This document shows positions 7,415-17,476 of a DNA stretch of 45,810 nt, one piece after another. The stretch is taken from the NCBI GenBank assembly GCA_009775355.1, contig VSPN01000016.1, forward strand, positions 1 to 45,810, written 5' to 3'. The position numbers and the translations under genes were made by a program. The notes below the pieces were generated by a model. The model did no database searches, had not been told where the DNA came from, and was given only the letters and a program-made list of their open reading frames with translations. The number at the start of each line of letters is the position of its first letter. Position 1 is the first letter of the stretch. The stretch comes from Muribaculaceae bacterium (GTDB lineage: Bacteria > Bacteroidota > Bacteroidia > Bacteroidales > Muribaculaceae).

Positions 7415-10065
7415 CCATGACTTACAACTACAACCCTGAAACCTTGAAAAAGATAGCCGAAACCCCGCTGATGAGCCAGTATGTCGAGATGAAAAAGAAG
7501 CATCCCGACGCGTTGCTGCTGTTCCGCGTGGGAGACTTCTACGAGACATTTTCCGACGACGCCGTTGCCGCTTCCGAGATTCTCGGCATAACCCTGACCC
7601 GCCGCGCCAACGGCAAGGCCGCCTACGTGGAGCTCGCCGGATTCCCCCACCACGCCCTCGACACCTACCTGCCGAGACTCGTCCGCGCCGGACGGCGCGT
7701 GGCCATCTGCGAGCAGCTCGAAGACCCGAAACTCACCAAGAAGCTCGTGAAGCGGGGCATAACCGAGCTGGTCACCCCGGGCGTAAACCTCAACGACAAC
7801 TCCCTGTCGGCACGCGAGAACAATTATCTGGCCGCCATCCACGTGAACCGCGCGTCGGTCGGGGTGGCGTTTCTCGACATATCGACCGGAGAGTTCCTGT
7901 GTGCGCAGGGTTCCGCACGCGACATCGACAAGCTCGTCTCCAACATACGTCCCAAGGAACTGCTGCGCATGTCTGGGCTGAGACAGTGGACCGACGACAA
8001 CATATCGCACCGCTGCGCCATATTCGACCTCGACGACTGGGTGTTCACCTCCGACGCCGCAGAGTCGCGCCTCACATCGCAGTTCGGCACCAAAGGGCTT
8101 AAAGGATTCGGGGTCGACCATCTGCCCGACGCCGTCATAGCCGCCGGAGCCGTGCTTCACTACCTCGACCTGACGCACCACACCGACATCGGCCACATCA
8201 CCACGCTCGGCCGCATAGACTCCGGCCGATTCGTGGCGCTCGACCGCTTCACGGTCCGCAATCTGGAACTGACCGAGCCGCTCGCCCCCGACGGCATGTC
8301 GCTCTATGACGTGCTCAACATGACATCGACGCCGATGGGCGCACGTAGACTCCGGCACTGGATCCTCTTCCCGCTTCTCGACCTCGACGAGATATCCAGA
8401 CGGCACGACACGGTGGAATATTTCTTCCGCGACCCCGACACCCGCTGCAAGGCGCAGGAATGCCTGCAGCGTGTCGGCGACCTGCAGCGTCTCGTCACCA
8501 AAGTAGGGGCCCGACGCATTTCGCCGCGCGAGTGCGTCTCGCTTTGTGCATCGCTGACGGCTTCGGGCGCACTGCTCCGCACTCTGGCCGAATCTGAATC
8601 GGAGGCGCTCCGCGCGATCGCCGGAAAAATGGCCGACTGCTCCCCCGTGACCGACACGATCGAGGCCACGCTCTGCGCCGACGCTCCGGCTGTGCTCGGT
8701 CGCGGACCCGCCATCGCCCCCGGTGTCGACGCCGAGCTCGACGAACTCAGGCGACTGCACTCCGGCGGACGCCAGGCACTGGCCGATATCCAGACCCGCG
8801 AGTCGGAAGCCACAGGCATACCGTCGCTCAAGATCGGGTTCAACAACGTGTTCGGATACTATATCGAGGTGCGCAACACCCACCGCGACAAGGTGCCGGC
8901 CGACTGGATCCGCAAGCAGACTCTTGTCAGTGCCGAGCGCTACATCACCCCCGAGCTCAAGGAATATGAAGAGAAGATAATGGGCGCCGAACAGAAGATC
9001 GACGAGATCGAGACCCGCATATTCTCGCGGCTCGTCGACGGGCTGGCTCGCGTGATCCCCGACATGCAGTCGCACGCCTCTGCGGCCGAATATGCCGACT
9101 GCCTGCTCGCCCTCGCCCTCGCTGCCGACGCCTACGGATATGTGCGTCCCGTTGTCAGCGACTCGATGCGCATCAGCATCCGCGAGGGGCGTCACCCGGT
9201 CATCGAGCGCCGCCTTCCTCCCGGAGAGCCATACATAGCTAACTCGCTCACCCTCGACTCCGACAAGACCCAGATCATGATGATCACCGGACCCAACATG
9301 TCGGGTAAATCGGCACTGCTCCGGCAGACAGCGCTGATCACGCTCATGGCCCAGATCGGCTCGTTCGTGCCGGCTGAGAGCGCCGAGATAGGCTATGTCG
9401 ACAAGATCTTCACACGCGTCGGAGCTTCCGACAACATCTCATCGGGCGAATCGACATTCATGATCGAGATGAACGAGGCCGCCGCCATTCTCAACAACAT
9501 GAGTCCGCGCTCCCTGATACTCTTCGACGAACTCGGACGCGGCACGTCGACCTACGACGGCATCTCGATCGCGTGGGCCATCGTGGAGCATATCCACGAG
9601 AATCCCGATGCGCATCCCAAGACACTTTTCGCCACTCACTACCATGAGCTCAACGAGATGGAGACATCGTTCTCCCGCATCGAGAACCACAACGTGTCGG
9701 TGCGCGAGATCAACGGCAAGGTCGTCTTCATGCGCAAGCTTGAGCGAGGCGGCTCGGCCCACAGTTTCGGAATACACGTGGCGAGACTCGCCGGAATGCC
9801 ACCCTCTATAGTGCGACGCGCCGACCAGGTGCTCGAGCGTCTTGAGGCAGCCTCGGCATCGCCCGACTCCGCGAAGAGCAAACCCGACCTCTCGGGACTC
9901 GGCAAGGCTCGCGACGGCTACCAGCTCTCGCTCTTCCAGCTCGACGACCCCCTGCTGTCGCAGATACGCGACCGGCTTCTCAATCTCAGCATCGACAACC
10001 TCACTCCTCTGCAGGCACTGACCGTGCTCCACGACCTGCAGTCGCTTCTCACCGGAAAAAACTAA
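7411..10065 (+). CDS. mutS: DNA mismatch repair protein MutS
   Basis: MutS recognises base mismatches and small loops and starts repair with MutL. The 884-aa protein has the mismatch-binding N-terminal motif GDFYETF, core and clamp domains, and a C-terminal ABC ATPase: Walker A GPNMSGKS (residue about 627), the segment SSGESTFMIEM, Walker B LILFDELGRGTSTYDG and the switch ATHYHEL. I placed the start at ATG 7411, in a 4-nt ATGA overlap with mgtE; an ATG two codons later (7417) is equally possible. Nothing looks damaged, so repair should work. That matters here because mismatch repair normally limits slippage at short repeats but corrects homopolymer loops less well as tracts lengthen. Confidence 0.98.
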   Translation: MTMTYNYNPETLKKIAETPLMSQYVEMKKKHPDALLLFRVGDFYETFSDDAVAASEILGITLTRRANGKAAYVELAGFPHHALDTYLPRLVRAGRRVAICEQLEDPKLTKKLVKRGITELVTPGVNLNDNSLSARENNYLAAIHVNRASVGVAFLDISTGEFLCAQGSARDIDKLVSNIRPKELLRMSGLRQWTDDNISHRCAIFDLDDWVFTSDAAESRLTSQFGTKGLKGFGVDHLPDAVIAAGAVLHYLDLTHHTDIGHITTLGRIDSGRFVALDRFTVRNLELTEPLAPDGMSLYDVLNMTSTPMGARRLRHWILFPLLDLDEISRRHDTVEYFFRDPDTRCKAQECLQRVGDLQRLVTKVGARRISPRECVSLCASLTASGALLRTLAESESEALRAIAGKMADCSPVTDTIEATLCADAPAVLGRGPAIAPGVDAELDELRRLHSGGRQALADIQTRESEATGIPSLKIGFNNVFGYYIEVRNTHRDKVPADWIRKQTLVSAERYITPELKEYEEKIMGAEQKIDEIETRIFSRLVDGLARVIPDMQSHASAAEYADCLLALALAADAYGYVRPVVSDSMRISIREGRHPVIERRLPPGEPYIANSLTLDSDKTQIMMITGPNMSGKSALLRQTALITLMAQIGSFVPAESAEIGYVDKIFTRVGASDNISSGESTFMIEMNEAAAILNNMSPRSLILFDELGRGTSTYDGISIAWAIVEHIHENPDAHPKTLFATHYHELNEMETSFSRIENHNVSVREINGKVVFMRKLERGGSAHSFGIHVARLAGMPPSIVRRADQVLERLEAASASPDSAKSKPDLSGLGKARDGYQLSLFQLDDPLLSQIRDRLLNLSIDNLTPLQALTVLHDLQSLLTGKN

Positions 10066-10071
10066 GACAAG

Positions 10072-10854
10072 ATGAAAGACCAGACCATTCTTTTTCACTC
10101 CACGATATTCGGGCCCGTGCACTCACGCCGTCTCGGGGTGTCGCTCGGCGTCAACCTCATGCCATCCGACGGCAAGATATGTTCGTTCGACTGCCTCTAT
10201 TGCGAGGCAGGATTCAACGCTCAGGGCGCAGGACGGTCCGGACTCCCCCCGCGCGACCGCGTGGCCGCCGAGCTCGAACAGCGGCTCGCCGCCATGCGCG
10301 AAGCCGGCGAGACTCTCGACGTCATAACATTCTCGGGCAACGGCGAACCTACGCTTCATCCCGATTTCGCCGCAATCACCGGCGACGTGATGCGTCTCCG
10401 CGACATCTATTTTCCCGAGGCCCGCATCTCTGTCCTGTCCAACTCCACGCGCATCTTCAACCCCTCGGTGGCCGATGCCCTGAAGCGGGTCGACAACAAT
10501 ATCCTCAAACTCGACTCCGCCGTCGAGGAGACAATGAGACTGATCGACCGCCCCAACGACCCGGCATTCACCGTGGAACGCGTGGTGGAAAGCCTGCGCC
10601 AGTTTGCCCGACAGGCCGTGATACAGACCATGTTCCTGCGCGGCGAGCATGACGGACACCCGGTCGACAACACAACCGACGCCGAGATTGACGCCCTCAT
10701 AAGAGCATACCTCGCCATCAGGCCGCGCGAGGTGATGATCTACAGCATCGACCGCTCCACTCCCGAGGAAAACCTACGGAAAGTCGAACGCGCGGAACTC
10801 GAGAGAATAGCGGCCCGCATCTCGGCGGCCGGATTGGCCGTACAGCCCTTCTGA
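10072..10854 (+). CDS. Radical SAM protein
   Basis: A 260-aa radical S-adenosylmethionine enzyme. The cluster-binding motif is CSFDCLYC (Cys37, Cys41, Cys44), followed by the SAM-side segment TFSGNGEPTLHPDF. The region GPVHSRRLGVSLGVN before the cysteines and the later TMFLRGEHDG are typical of a family of uncharacterised bacterial and archaeal radical SAM proteins related to the wybutosine-synthesis type. No C-terminal auxiliary cluster is seen and the substrate is unknown. It starts 6 nt after mutS and ends 2 nt before the next gene, so it sits in a tight operon. Confidence 0.9.
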   Translation: MKDQTILFHSTIFGPVHSRRLGVSLGVNLMPSDGKICSFDCLYCEAGFNAQGAGRSGLPPRDRVAAELEQRLAAMREAGETLDVITFSGNGEPTLHPDFAAITGDVMRLRDIYFPEARISVLSNSTRIFNPSVADALKRVDNNILKLDSAVEETMRLIDRPNDPAFTVERVVESLRQFARQAVIQTMFLRGEHDGHPVDNTTDAEIDALIRAYLAIRPREVMIYSIDRSTPEENLRKVERAELERIAARISAAGLAVQPF

Positions 10855-10856
10855 CC

Positions 10857-11771
10857 ATGTTCACACTGCAACCTCCACTGCTCTCTCCGGGCGACAGGAT
10901 AGCTGTCGTCTCCCCTGCCACCGAAGTCAATCCGGACTATATCGACGGCGCTGTCGGATTTCTTGAATCCGAAGGGTTCAGACCGTTCGTCGCACCCCAC
11001 GCCAAGGGTCCGGCCGCAGGTTCATACGCCGCCTCCGACAGCGGTCGCCTCGCCGATCTCACCGACGCATGGAGCGACCCGTCGGTGCGCGCCATTCTCT
11101 GCGCCCGCGGCGGATACGGCTGCTGCCGACTGATCGGCAGAATTCCCCTCGGGCTCATAGCCGACAACCCGAAATGGCTGATAGGATTCTCCGACATCTC
11201 CATCCTTCACGCCCTCTCGCTCAAGGCCGGAGTCATGTCGCTCCACGCCCCGATGGCCCGGCACCTGACCCTGCTGCCGTCCGACCACTACTGCACCCGC
11301 GCCATGATGAGGATTCTCACCGACGGCCTGCCGGTGGAATATATCGCCCCCGCCCATCCGCTCAACCGCACCGGTCAGGCAGAGGGGATGCTCGCCGGCG
11401 GCAATCTCGCCGTGATCAACGGACTGGCCGCCACACCCTTCGATCCGCTCGACTGCGATGAGCCGCTGATACTATTCATCGAAGACATCTCGGAGGCCAT
11501 CTACGCCGTCGAAAGAATGCTGATCCGCCTGCGGCTCGCCGGCCGGCTCGACAGCATCAAAGGACTTCTCGTGGGGCATTTCACCGAATACCGCCCCGAC
11601 CGCAACCATCCCGACATGGAGACGATGATCTCGCGGCTTCTCGGCGACGTGCCGTTTCCTGTGGCGTTCGGTTTTCCGGCAGGTCACACCGACGACAATC
11701 TTCCGCTCCCGCTCGGAGCCGCCGCAACGCTCACAGTCACAGACGAAGAGACTTCGCTCGTGCTTTCATGA
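10857..11771 (+). CDS. LD-carboxypeptidase (peptidase family S66)
   Basis: S66 LD-carboxypeptidases remove the terminal D-Ala from murein tetrapeptides during peptidoglycan recycling, normally in the cytoplasm. The 304-aa protein has the family landmarks CARGGYG (83-88), GFSDIS with the expected nucleophile Ser112, GGNLAV, FIEDIS with the expected catalytic Glu, and a C-terminal GHTDDNLPLPLG with the catalytic His. No signal peptide is seen. It overlaps the next gene by 4 nt (ATGA). The family also contains microcin-C immunity proteins (MccF), but nothing in this neighbourhood suggests that role. Confidence 0.92.
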   Translation: MFTLQPPLLSPGDRIAVVSPATEVNPDYIDGAVGFLESEGFRPFVAPHAKGPAAGSYAASDSGRLADLTDAWSDPSVRAILCARGGYGCCRLIGRIPLGLIADNPKWLIGFSDISILHALSLKAGVMSLHAPMARHLTLLPSDHYCTRAMMRILTDGLPVEYIAPAHPLNRTGQAEGMLAGGNLAVINGLAATPFDPLDCDEPLILFIEDISEAIYAVERMLIRLRLAGRLDSIKGLLVGHFTEYRPDRNHPDMETMISRLLGDVPFPVAFGFPAGHTDDNLPLPLGAAATLTVTDEETSLVLS

Positions 11772-12349
11772 CACACCCTCCGGCCATGAGAATAGTCACG
11801 CTCACCGAAGCTGAATTCAGCGCAGCCTGCGAGGCACTCGCCCGCAAGGTCCACGACTCCGGATTCGACTACACGCTTATAGCCGGAATCGCCACCGGCG
11901 GCTGGCTCGTGGCTCAGCGCATGCCCTCACCACGCCGTGTGGCCGTGACCAAACGCCGGGGCGCACACAAGGCGCGTCGGAAACTGCTGCCGGCACTTGT
12001 CGCCCGGCTGCCGCGTCGTGTCAACGACATGCTGCGCATTGCCGAGAGCCGCCTATACGCGCTCAAGACCCGTGTCTTCCCCCCGGTGCCGTCGCACGTG
12101 GAGATCTCTCCGGAACTCGCCGCCGAACTGAGCCGTGAACCGAACGGCCGGATACTGATCGTCGACGACGCCGTCGACTCCGGAGCCACACTTCTCAGTG
12201 TGGTGGAAGCCGTCAGAAAAATCGTGCCGGAAGCCGAGATACGCACCGCCGTCATAACCGTGACACGACCCGACGCGGTCATCACACCCGACTGGTCGCT
12301 TTATCGCGAAGGAACGATAGTGCGCTTCCCATGGGCACCCGACAACTGA
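11768..12349 (+). CDS. Phosphoribosyltransferase-like protein
   Basis: A 193-aa type I phosphoribosyltransferase fold. The PRPP-binding motif is ILIVDDAVDSGATL (residues 129-142), and an upstream loop, AGIATGGWL, is the usual pyrophosphate loop. A basic insertion (about residues 55-82, rich in Arg and Lys) lies between them. It resembles small hypoxanthine/xanthine-type or uncharacterised PRTases. The base substrate cannot be assigned. The start at 11768 overlaps the upstream stop; MRIV six codons later is an alternative. It is the last gene of the mgtE-mutS run. Confidence 0.8.
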   Translation: MTHPPAMRIVTLTEAEFSAACEALARKVHDSGFDYTLIAGIATGGWLVAQRMPSPRRVAVTKRRGAHKARRKLLPALVARLPRRVNDMLRIAESRLYALKTRVFPPVPSHVEISPELAAELSREPNGRILIVDDAVDSGATLLSVVEAVRKIVPEAEIRTAVITVTRPDAVITPDWSLYREGTIVRFPWAPDN

Positions 12350-12422
12350 TCTCCACAATTTTCCGGCATTGACCGCGTTATAAGTGAGATAACCTAACAC
12401 TTACTCTGTAGCTCAATCACAT

Positions 12423-15107
12423 ATGTCAATCAAGTCCATTTCACTGGCAAAAGTCATAACGGTTCTCTGCATCCTGTTCGCATCGCACTCCGCCCACGCG
12501 TCACTCCCTGCAGCCGCTGACCCCGACTGGACATTTCACTCCGCGTTCGACAACCGGCCGCGCAAGATAGTTGACACAGCCGACGCAGTCTATTTCTTCG
12601 TTCACCAGACACCCTATTCGGCAACCGACTATAACGGATACTACAGCACACCGGTCGGTGCCGTGTTCTTTCTCGACAAGAACGACACCGCAGCCGGACT
12701 GCAGGATCTGCGCCGGGTCGCCCCCCTGTCGGGCGCCGACATGAGGATGTTCGCCGCCGATCCCGCCACAGGCCATGTCGTCATAGCATACAATGACGGA
12801 GGGATAGACCTGGTGACCCGCGACCGCAAAGTGACATATTTCTCCGAGATACGCGACCGCAGTTTCCCGGGAGCATCAGTAATTAACTCGATATCGTTCG
12901 ATCCGGCGTCGCACAACGTATGGATCAGCGCCGGCTCAGGCTACATCAGCATATCCGCCGCCACCCACTCCCTGCTCCGGAATGTGGAATGGGGCATGCC
13001 TGTAAGCGACATCTGCCCCGTCGGTTCAAGCATCATTGCCATAATCGACGGCGCGATGCACGAGGCCAAGGCCGGCTCAGATATCGCACGACGCGAGTCG
13101 TTCAGCCCGATCCCCGCCGCTACAACCGGCGTTGCCGGCACTCCCCTCCATATCTTTCCACTCGGCGAGAATTTCTTCGGATATGCCACATCGACAGGCG
13201 CGGTTATCAAAGCGATACGCCAAGCCAACGGATCCTGGGACCGCGAGGCGTTCGTAAATAGCAGCACAATCCTGCAGAATGCCGCCAACATCGTGTCAGA
13301 CCGGTTAGAGCACACCATAATACCCACCTCTAAAGGATATTACATATCGTCGGCATCAAAGGCATATCTGATCAGCAACGCCGGCGATGACGGCTCCAAA
13401 CCCGTCATGACGACAGTGACGCTCCCGTCAGGCAGCACGTTCTGGTCTTCATCTTACGACCACAAGACATTCTGGGCATACCGCGAGCGCGGCGAATTCG
13501 TGTGCCGTCAGCTCGACGGCTCGACATGGACAGAAAAAGGTGTCTACAAGACAGCAGCGCCGCTCGTCTGCAAGGATGTGGATTTCATTTACTCTCAGGC
13601 GCACGGATTTATCGTTGTCAACCGCGAGCCGGGAGACAAGATGTGGTTCTTAAGCACAGTCTCTCCTGTCAAAGTCTTTCCCGTCCTCACTGCAGCATAT
13701 CGCAACGGCATCTGGACAAACCGGTCATCGGCTCACAACCGTCCTTATTACGCCGACGAGAATACGGCATTCGCCAGCGCATGGAACTCTCAGCGCAACC
13801 TCTTTCCTATCGGAAACCCGATGGGTTCTGTGGTAGACCCTGTTTTCCCCGACTACATGCACTCGGGGTCCAACTGGTGCGGACTTGCCGCCACCAATAT
13901 AACCGACCCGCGCGAATATCCGATTCTGTCGACTGTGCCCAACTACGCATTCGCCAAGTTCCCGTGCCAGACCGATATCGCACGTCAGAACTGGGAAACA
14001 TTCACCGGCACGTATTGTGCCGGCTTCGATGCAGACAACGTGCTCTGGGCATTCCGCTCCACCGGATACGACTACGACGAGAGCAAACGCAACACCGTGA
14101 CTTTCCGTTACTGGACTCCGGAAGCGAGACGCGCATCGCTCGAAAGCGGAGACCCGTCGCTTGCCGGCAACTGGAAAGAGATATCTGTTCACGACAACTC
14201 TGTGCTGCCATATTTCCGGACCCTGGCAAAAGCTCTCAGACATCCGAAAAACAAAGGGAAACTCATCGTGTCGTTCCAGGACGGAGCCAGCCGGGGCACA
14301 TCGCTCGACGGTCCCGCTATAGTTATATACGACCACAAAGGCACTCTCGACAACACAGCCGACGACTCTCTGGCCAAAATATTCCGCATGCGGCTCGACA
14401 ACGGAGCGCAGACATCGTTAGGTTTTGTCAACGACATACAGGAAGATCCGGTCACAGGCGATATTGTCGTGATGACATTTTTCGACACGTATGTGATCGA
14501 CCCGTCGGCATCACCGGTCGATGGAGTGATGCCGGCCAAGGCACTCACACTCAAGTCTGATGTCGGCCACGGATACGAGATCCTGTCTCCGGTCATCGCC
14601 ACATCGGCATGTTTCGATGAGTACAACCGCCTCTGGATCGGAGCCGAAAGCGGAGGCGTGATCGGCCTGAACGCCGACCGCACGGAAATGATCGCCCACT
14701 TCACGACACATAACTCACCCATACCCTCCGACGGCATATACGGACTCGGATGGAATCCGGAGACAAAATCGCTCTTCATATCGACAGATCTCGGCATAGC
14801 CGAAGTCAGAGTGGACTCGCCCGGACAGGAGCGCGACGGAATTCTCGACCCGTTCATCACGCCTGAGGCCGTCGGCCCGGACTATGCCGGCACTGTGGCC
14901 ATACACAACATTCCCGCCGGAACCATCCTCAAAGTGACCGATGCCGACGGAAAGACTGTAGCCAATGTGCCCGACGCCGTCAACGGCACATCATACTGGG
15001 ATCTGCGCGACAGATCCGGACGCCGTGTGCCGACCGGACGATACACCGTGTCTGACGCCACCGCCACAACCGGCTTCCCGGCCATGAGCGTCACCGTGAC
15101 ACGCTGA
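12423..15107 (+). CDS. PorZ-like secreted beta-propeller protein
   Basis: An 894-aa protein with a Sec signal peptide (hydrophobic segment about residues 8-26, cleavage near AHA-SLP). The N-terminal half opens like a PorZ/two-component-regulator propeller: W at the mature start, then VYFF, then VVIAYNDGGIDLV, followed by repeated blade-like segments (ISFDPASHNVWIS, YNRLWIGAESGGVIGL, YGLGWNPETKSLFIS). The C-terminus (about residue 800 on) is a small Ig-like domain ending WDLRDRSGRRVPTGRYTV, typical of FlgD-like or type IX sorting domains. PorZ in Porphyromonas is part of the surface attachment complex that joins anionic LPS to type IX cargo. The assignment rests on architecture, so a different propeller protein is possible. 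Confidence 0.7.
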   Translation: MSIKSISLAKVITVLCILFASHSAHASLPAAADPDWTFHSAFDNRPRKIVDTADAVYFFVHQTPYSATDYNGYYSTPVGAVFFLDKNDTAAGLQDLRRVAPLSGADMRMFAADPATGHVVIAYNDGGIDLVTRDRKVTYFSEIRDRSFPGASVINSISFDPASHNVWISAGSGYISISAATHSLLRNVEWGMPVSDICPVGSSIIAIIDGAMHEAKAGSDIARRESFSPIPAATTGVAGTPLHIFPLGENFFGYATSTGAVIKAIRQANGSWDREAFVNSSTILQNAANIVSDRLEHTIIPTSKGYYISSASKAYLISNAGDDGSKPVMTTVTLPSGSTFWSSSYDHKTFWAYRERGEFVCRQLDGSTWTEKGVYKTAAPLVCKDVDFIYSQAHGFIVVNREPGDKMWFLSTVSPVKVFPVLTAAYRNGIWTNRSSAHNRPYYADENTAFASAWNSQRNLFPIGNPMGSVVDPVFPDYMHSGSNWCGLAATNITDPREYPILSTVPNYAFAKFPCQTDIARQNWETFTGTYCAGFDADNVLWAFRSTGYDYDESKRNTVTFRYWTPEARRASLESGDPSLAGNWKEISVHDNSVLPYFRTLAKALRHPKNKGKLIVSFQDGASRGTSLDGPAIVIYDHKGTLDNTADDSLAKIFRMRLDNGAQTSLGFVNDIQEDPVTGDIVVMTFFDTYVIDPSASPVDGVMPAKALTLKSDVGHGYEILSPVIATSACFDEYNRLWIGAESGGVIGLNADRTEMIAHFTTHNSPIPSDGIYGLGWNPETKSLFISTDLGIAEVRVDSPGQERDGILDPFITPEAVGPDYAGTVAIHNIPAGTILKVTDADGKTVANVPDAVNGTSYWDLRDRSGRRVPTGRYTVSDATATTGFPAMSVTVTR

Positions 15108-15126
15108 CGCCCTTCACCCGATACGC

Positions 15127-16188
15127 ATGACAGCGACGGAATATGAACATAAGCTGAAACGCACCGGCAACAACATGGATGCCATACGCTACGTGCTGGC
15201 ATTCGCTGTTGTTGTCGAGCATTTCAATTACCTCTGCGGAGCCGACATACCCTTTCCCATACCGGCAAGCACCGGTGTCGGCGGATTCTTCGCACTGAGC
15301 GGATTTCTGATATACCGCAATTTCGAAAAGCGCCCCGGTCTGCGGCACTACATCGCGGCGCGTGCGCGGCGCATACTCCCGCCATACCTCTTCATTGTGC
15401 TGCTCTGCGCGTTCCTTCTCGCGGCGGTCTCGTCGCTGCCGGCCGCCAGATACTTCACAGATCCTCAGTGGTGGTGCTACCTTGTCTCCAACACCCTGTT
15501 CCTAAACTTCCTCGAGCCTTCGCTGCCAGGCGTGTTCGAAGGGCCGCGATTCACCACCGCCGCCGTCAACGGCTCGCTCTGGACCATGAAAGTGGAGTGG
15601 TGTCTCTATCTCAGCGTGCCCCTCGTCGCCGCACTCCTGCGTCGCCTTCACCGGTCGCCCCAAGAATCCATATGGGTATTCTGCGCGATCATAACCCTGT
15701 CGACAGGATACTCCTGGCTGTTCGCCCACCTGCACCGCGTGTCGGGGCACGAGATATACGCCATACTCGGACGTCAGGTGTTCGGCCAGCTCTCATTCTT
15801 CTACATCGGAGTCCTGCTCTACTATCGCCTCGACACGCTGATGCACCGGAAGTGGACAATCATGATACTGCTCATCTGCGGACTCGCGGCCATGAGGCTG
15901 TGGCCCGAAACCGGGATCTTTCTCCGTCCGCCCGTGCTCGGCACACTTGTGATCTGGTTCTCGATGGTCGGAAACTGGGGGCATCTGGTCAGCCGTCACG
16001 ACAACGTGAGCTACGACATCTATCTCTTCCACTTCCCGCTGATGCAGCTTGCCGTCATGGCCGGAATCTCTCGCCTCGGGCAATGGACCGGCCTGTTGGC
16101 CGTCACAGCGGCAGTGACCGCACTGGCATTCCTGTCATGGAATCTTGTCGGACGCCGCTTCATGAGCCCTGCCCCGCACGGCAGCTGA
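15127..16188 (+). CDS. Acyltransferase-3 family membrane protein (OafA-like)
   Basis: A 353-aa polytopic inner-membrane protein of the acyltransferase-3 family, which moves acetyl or other acyl groups across the membrane onto glycans. Conserved features are the first-helix VVEHFNYL with the active-site-type His, GGFFALSGFLIYRN, and RARRILPPY. Near the end, SYDIYLFHFPLMQL matches the family's last conserved block. About ten hydrophobic helices. It starts 19 nt after the PorZ-like gene and is followed 28 nt later by a second acyltransferase-3 gene. The acceptor is unknown. Codon use is GC-rich like the core genes, unlike the acyltransferases at 25-29 kb. Confidence 0.9.
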   Translation: MTATEYEHKLKRTGNNMDAIRYVLAFAVVVEHFNYLCGADIPFPIPASTGVGGFFALSGFLIYRNFEKRPGLRHYIAARARRILPPYLFIVLLCAFLLAAVSSLPAARYFTDPQWWCYLVSNTLFLNFLEPSLPGVFEGPRFTTAAVNGSLWTMKVEWCLYLSVPLVAALLRRLHRSPQESIWVFCAIITLSTGYSWLFAHLHRVSGHEIYAILGRQVFGQLSFFYIGVLLYYRLDTLMHRKWTIMILLICGLAAMRLWPETGIFLRPPVLGTLVIWFSMVGNWGHLVSRHDNVSYDIYLFHFPLMQLAVMAGISRLGQWTGLLAVTAAVTALAFLSWNLVGRRFMSPAPHGS

Positions 16189-16216
16189 CCGCCTGACAAA
16201 CCCTTTCACACGATAT

Positions 16217-17368
16217 ATGCTTTCACGAGACTCACATACAAGCAGATGCATATCATGGCTGAAATTCCCGCTCGCAGCCATGATCGTATTAATGCACACC
16301 GAGGCATCATGGGATCACGCCGACCCTTCGTCATTACTCAACGCCACTCTCTGCTGGACAATATCCCTGGCCGCTCTCTCTACTTTCTTCTTCATTAGCG
16401 GATACCTTCTTTTCGCCGGTCGACAGACATTCGGCCCGAGCGACTACTTCCACTCGCTGCGCCGACGGGTCGCCTCGCTGCTAATACCCTACCTTATCTG
16501 GATCACCATCGGATATGCATGCACCCTCGCCGTCGACAGTCCCGATTCCGTCAGCCATTTTTCAGACATCGCCGAGATATTCTGGGCCAAAGGATTTAAC
16601 ATGACCGAGCACTCTCTGCTTGGCTACGACAGTGTTCCGCTTGGCTATCCAGGCGGACACGACGTCTTGTGGTTTGTTCGCGATCTTATGATAATGACGC
16701 TGCTGTCACCGGTCATATGGTGGCTTGCGAAGCTGCTTCGCCTCTGGATATTCCCTCTCATTCTGGCCGGCATCCTGCTCCATGCCGGACTCCCCGGCCT
16801 TGAGAACCGCACCGTATGCTACTTCTCTCTCGGAGCCGCATTCGCAATTTACAGAACAGACCCGACTGCATTTGTCCGCCGCCGTCCGGTTGTCATAATA
16901 ACCGCGTGGGCAATCCTTTGTGCCGCTGGATCGGCCGCAGTATACCGCTACGACATGAACCATATCCTCACAGGGCCCAAGGTAATGCTGCTGCGCGATC
17001 TCACAGCCCTCTCCGGAGTCTTCGCACTCTTCGCAATAGTGTCGCTCTCGCTCAGGCCGCGCGGATCTGCCGAAGACCACGCATCGACTCCCGTCAACCG
17101 ACTGATGCTCAAGCTCGCCCCCGCCGGATTCTTCATCTACGTGGTCCATCCCCTCGCCATAGTCGAGGCGTTCTCACGGATCACCGACCCGCTCTTGCCC
17201 GAAAAATGGCAGACATTCACGGCGTTCATATACTTCACCGTGGCAAGACTAACGCTTATACCGCAGCTTTACTTCGCGCTTGCACGCGTCGCACACCGCA
17301 CCCTCGCCGTCATCACAGGCGGACGCACACCACGCCGCCCCGCCCCCGCGCGCGTCGATGCAGTTTGA
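16217..17368 (+). CDS. Acyltransferase-3 family membrane protein
   Basis: A 383-aa polytopic protein. First-helix motif KFPLAAMIVLMHTEASW with the conserved His, then TFFFISGYLLFAG, RRRVASLLIPYLIW, and a terminal GFFIYVVHPLAIVE block. This pattern fits the acyltransferase-3 subgroup often annotated as acetyltransferase in polysaccharide loci. It is distantly related to its upstream neighbour. The C-terminal tail is Arg/Pro-rich and cytosolic. There is no homopolymer tract in it. It ends about 40 nt before the gmd promoter. Confidence 0.87.
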   Translation: MLSRDSHTSRCISWLKFPLAAMIVLMHTEASWDHADPSSLLNATLCWTISLAALSTFFFISGYLLFAGRQTFGPSDYFHSLRRRVASLLIPYLIWITIGYACTLAVDSPDSVSHFSDIAEIFWAKGFNMTEHSLLGYDSVPLGYPGGHDVLWFVRDLMIMTLLSPVIWWLAKLLRLWIFPLILAGILLHAGLPGLENRTVCYFSLGAAFAIYRTDPTAFVRRRPVVIITAWAILCAAGSAAVYRYDMNHILTGPKVMLLRDLTALSGVFALFAIVSLSLRPRGSAEDHASTPVNRLMLKLAPAGFFIYVVHPLAIVEAFSRITDPLLPEKWQTFTAFIYFTVARLTLIPQLYFALARVAHRTLAVITGGRTPRRPAPARVDAV

Positions 17369-17410
17369 TCACTTTATGACGCAGTTTAACCTGCTTTTAT
17401 AAATTATCGT

Positions 17411-17441
17411 TTTGATATACAAGAGATATTGATTAATTTTG
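17411..17441 (+). promoter_or_regulatory. Bacteroidota-type promoter for gmd
   Basis: TTTG (17411-17414), a 19-nt spacer, then TAATTTTG (17434-17441) match the consensus exactly. The -7 box ends 35 nt before the chosen gmd start. Confidence 0.88.
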
Positions 17442-17476
17442 CATTTCAAAACAAACAAATAACTAAGAATAAGATA

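Noticed and set aside
7369..9195. A 608-codon minus-strand open frame
   Set aside because: It is the antisense shadow of mutS, with no family features and Gly/Val-rich low-quality sequence.
10200..12730. C6 runs in core genes (near 10244 and 12721)
   Set aside because: They lie in GC-rich genes where such runs are expected, with intact frames and no surface-glycan role.
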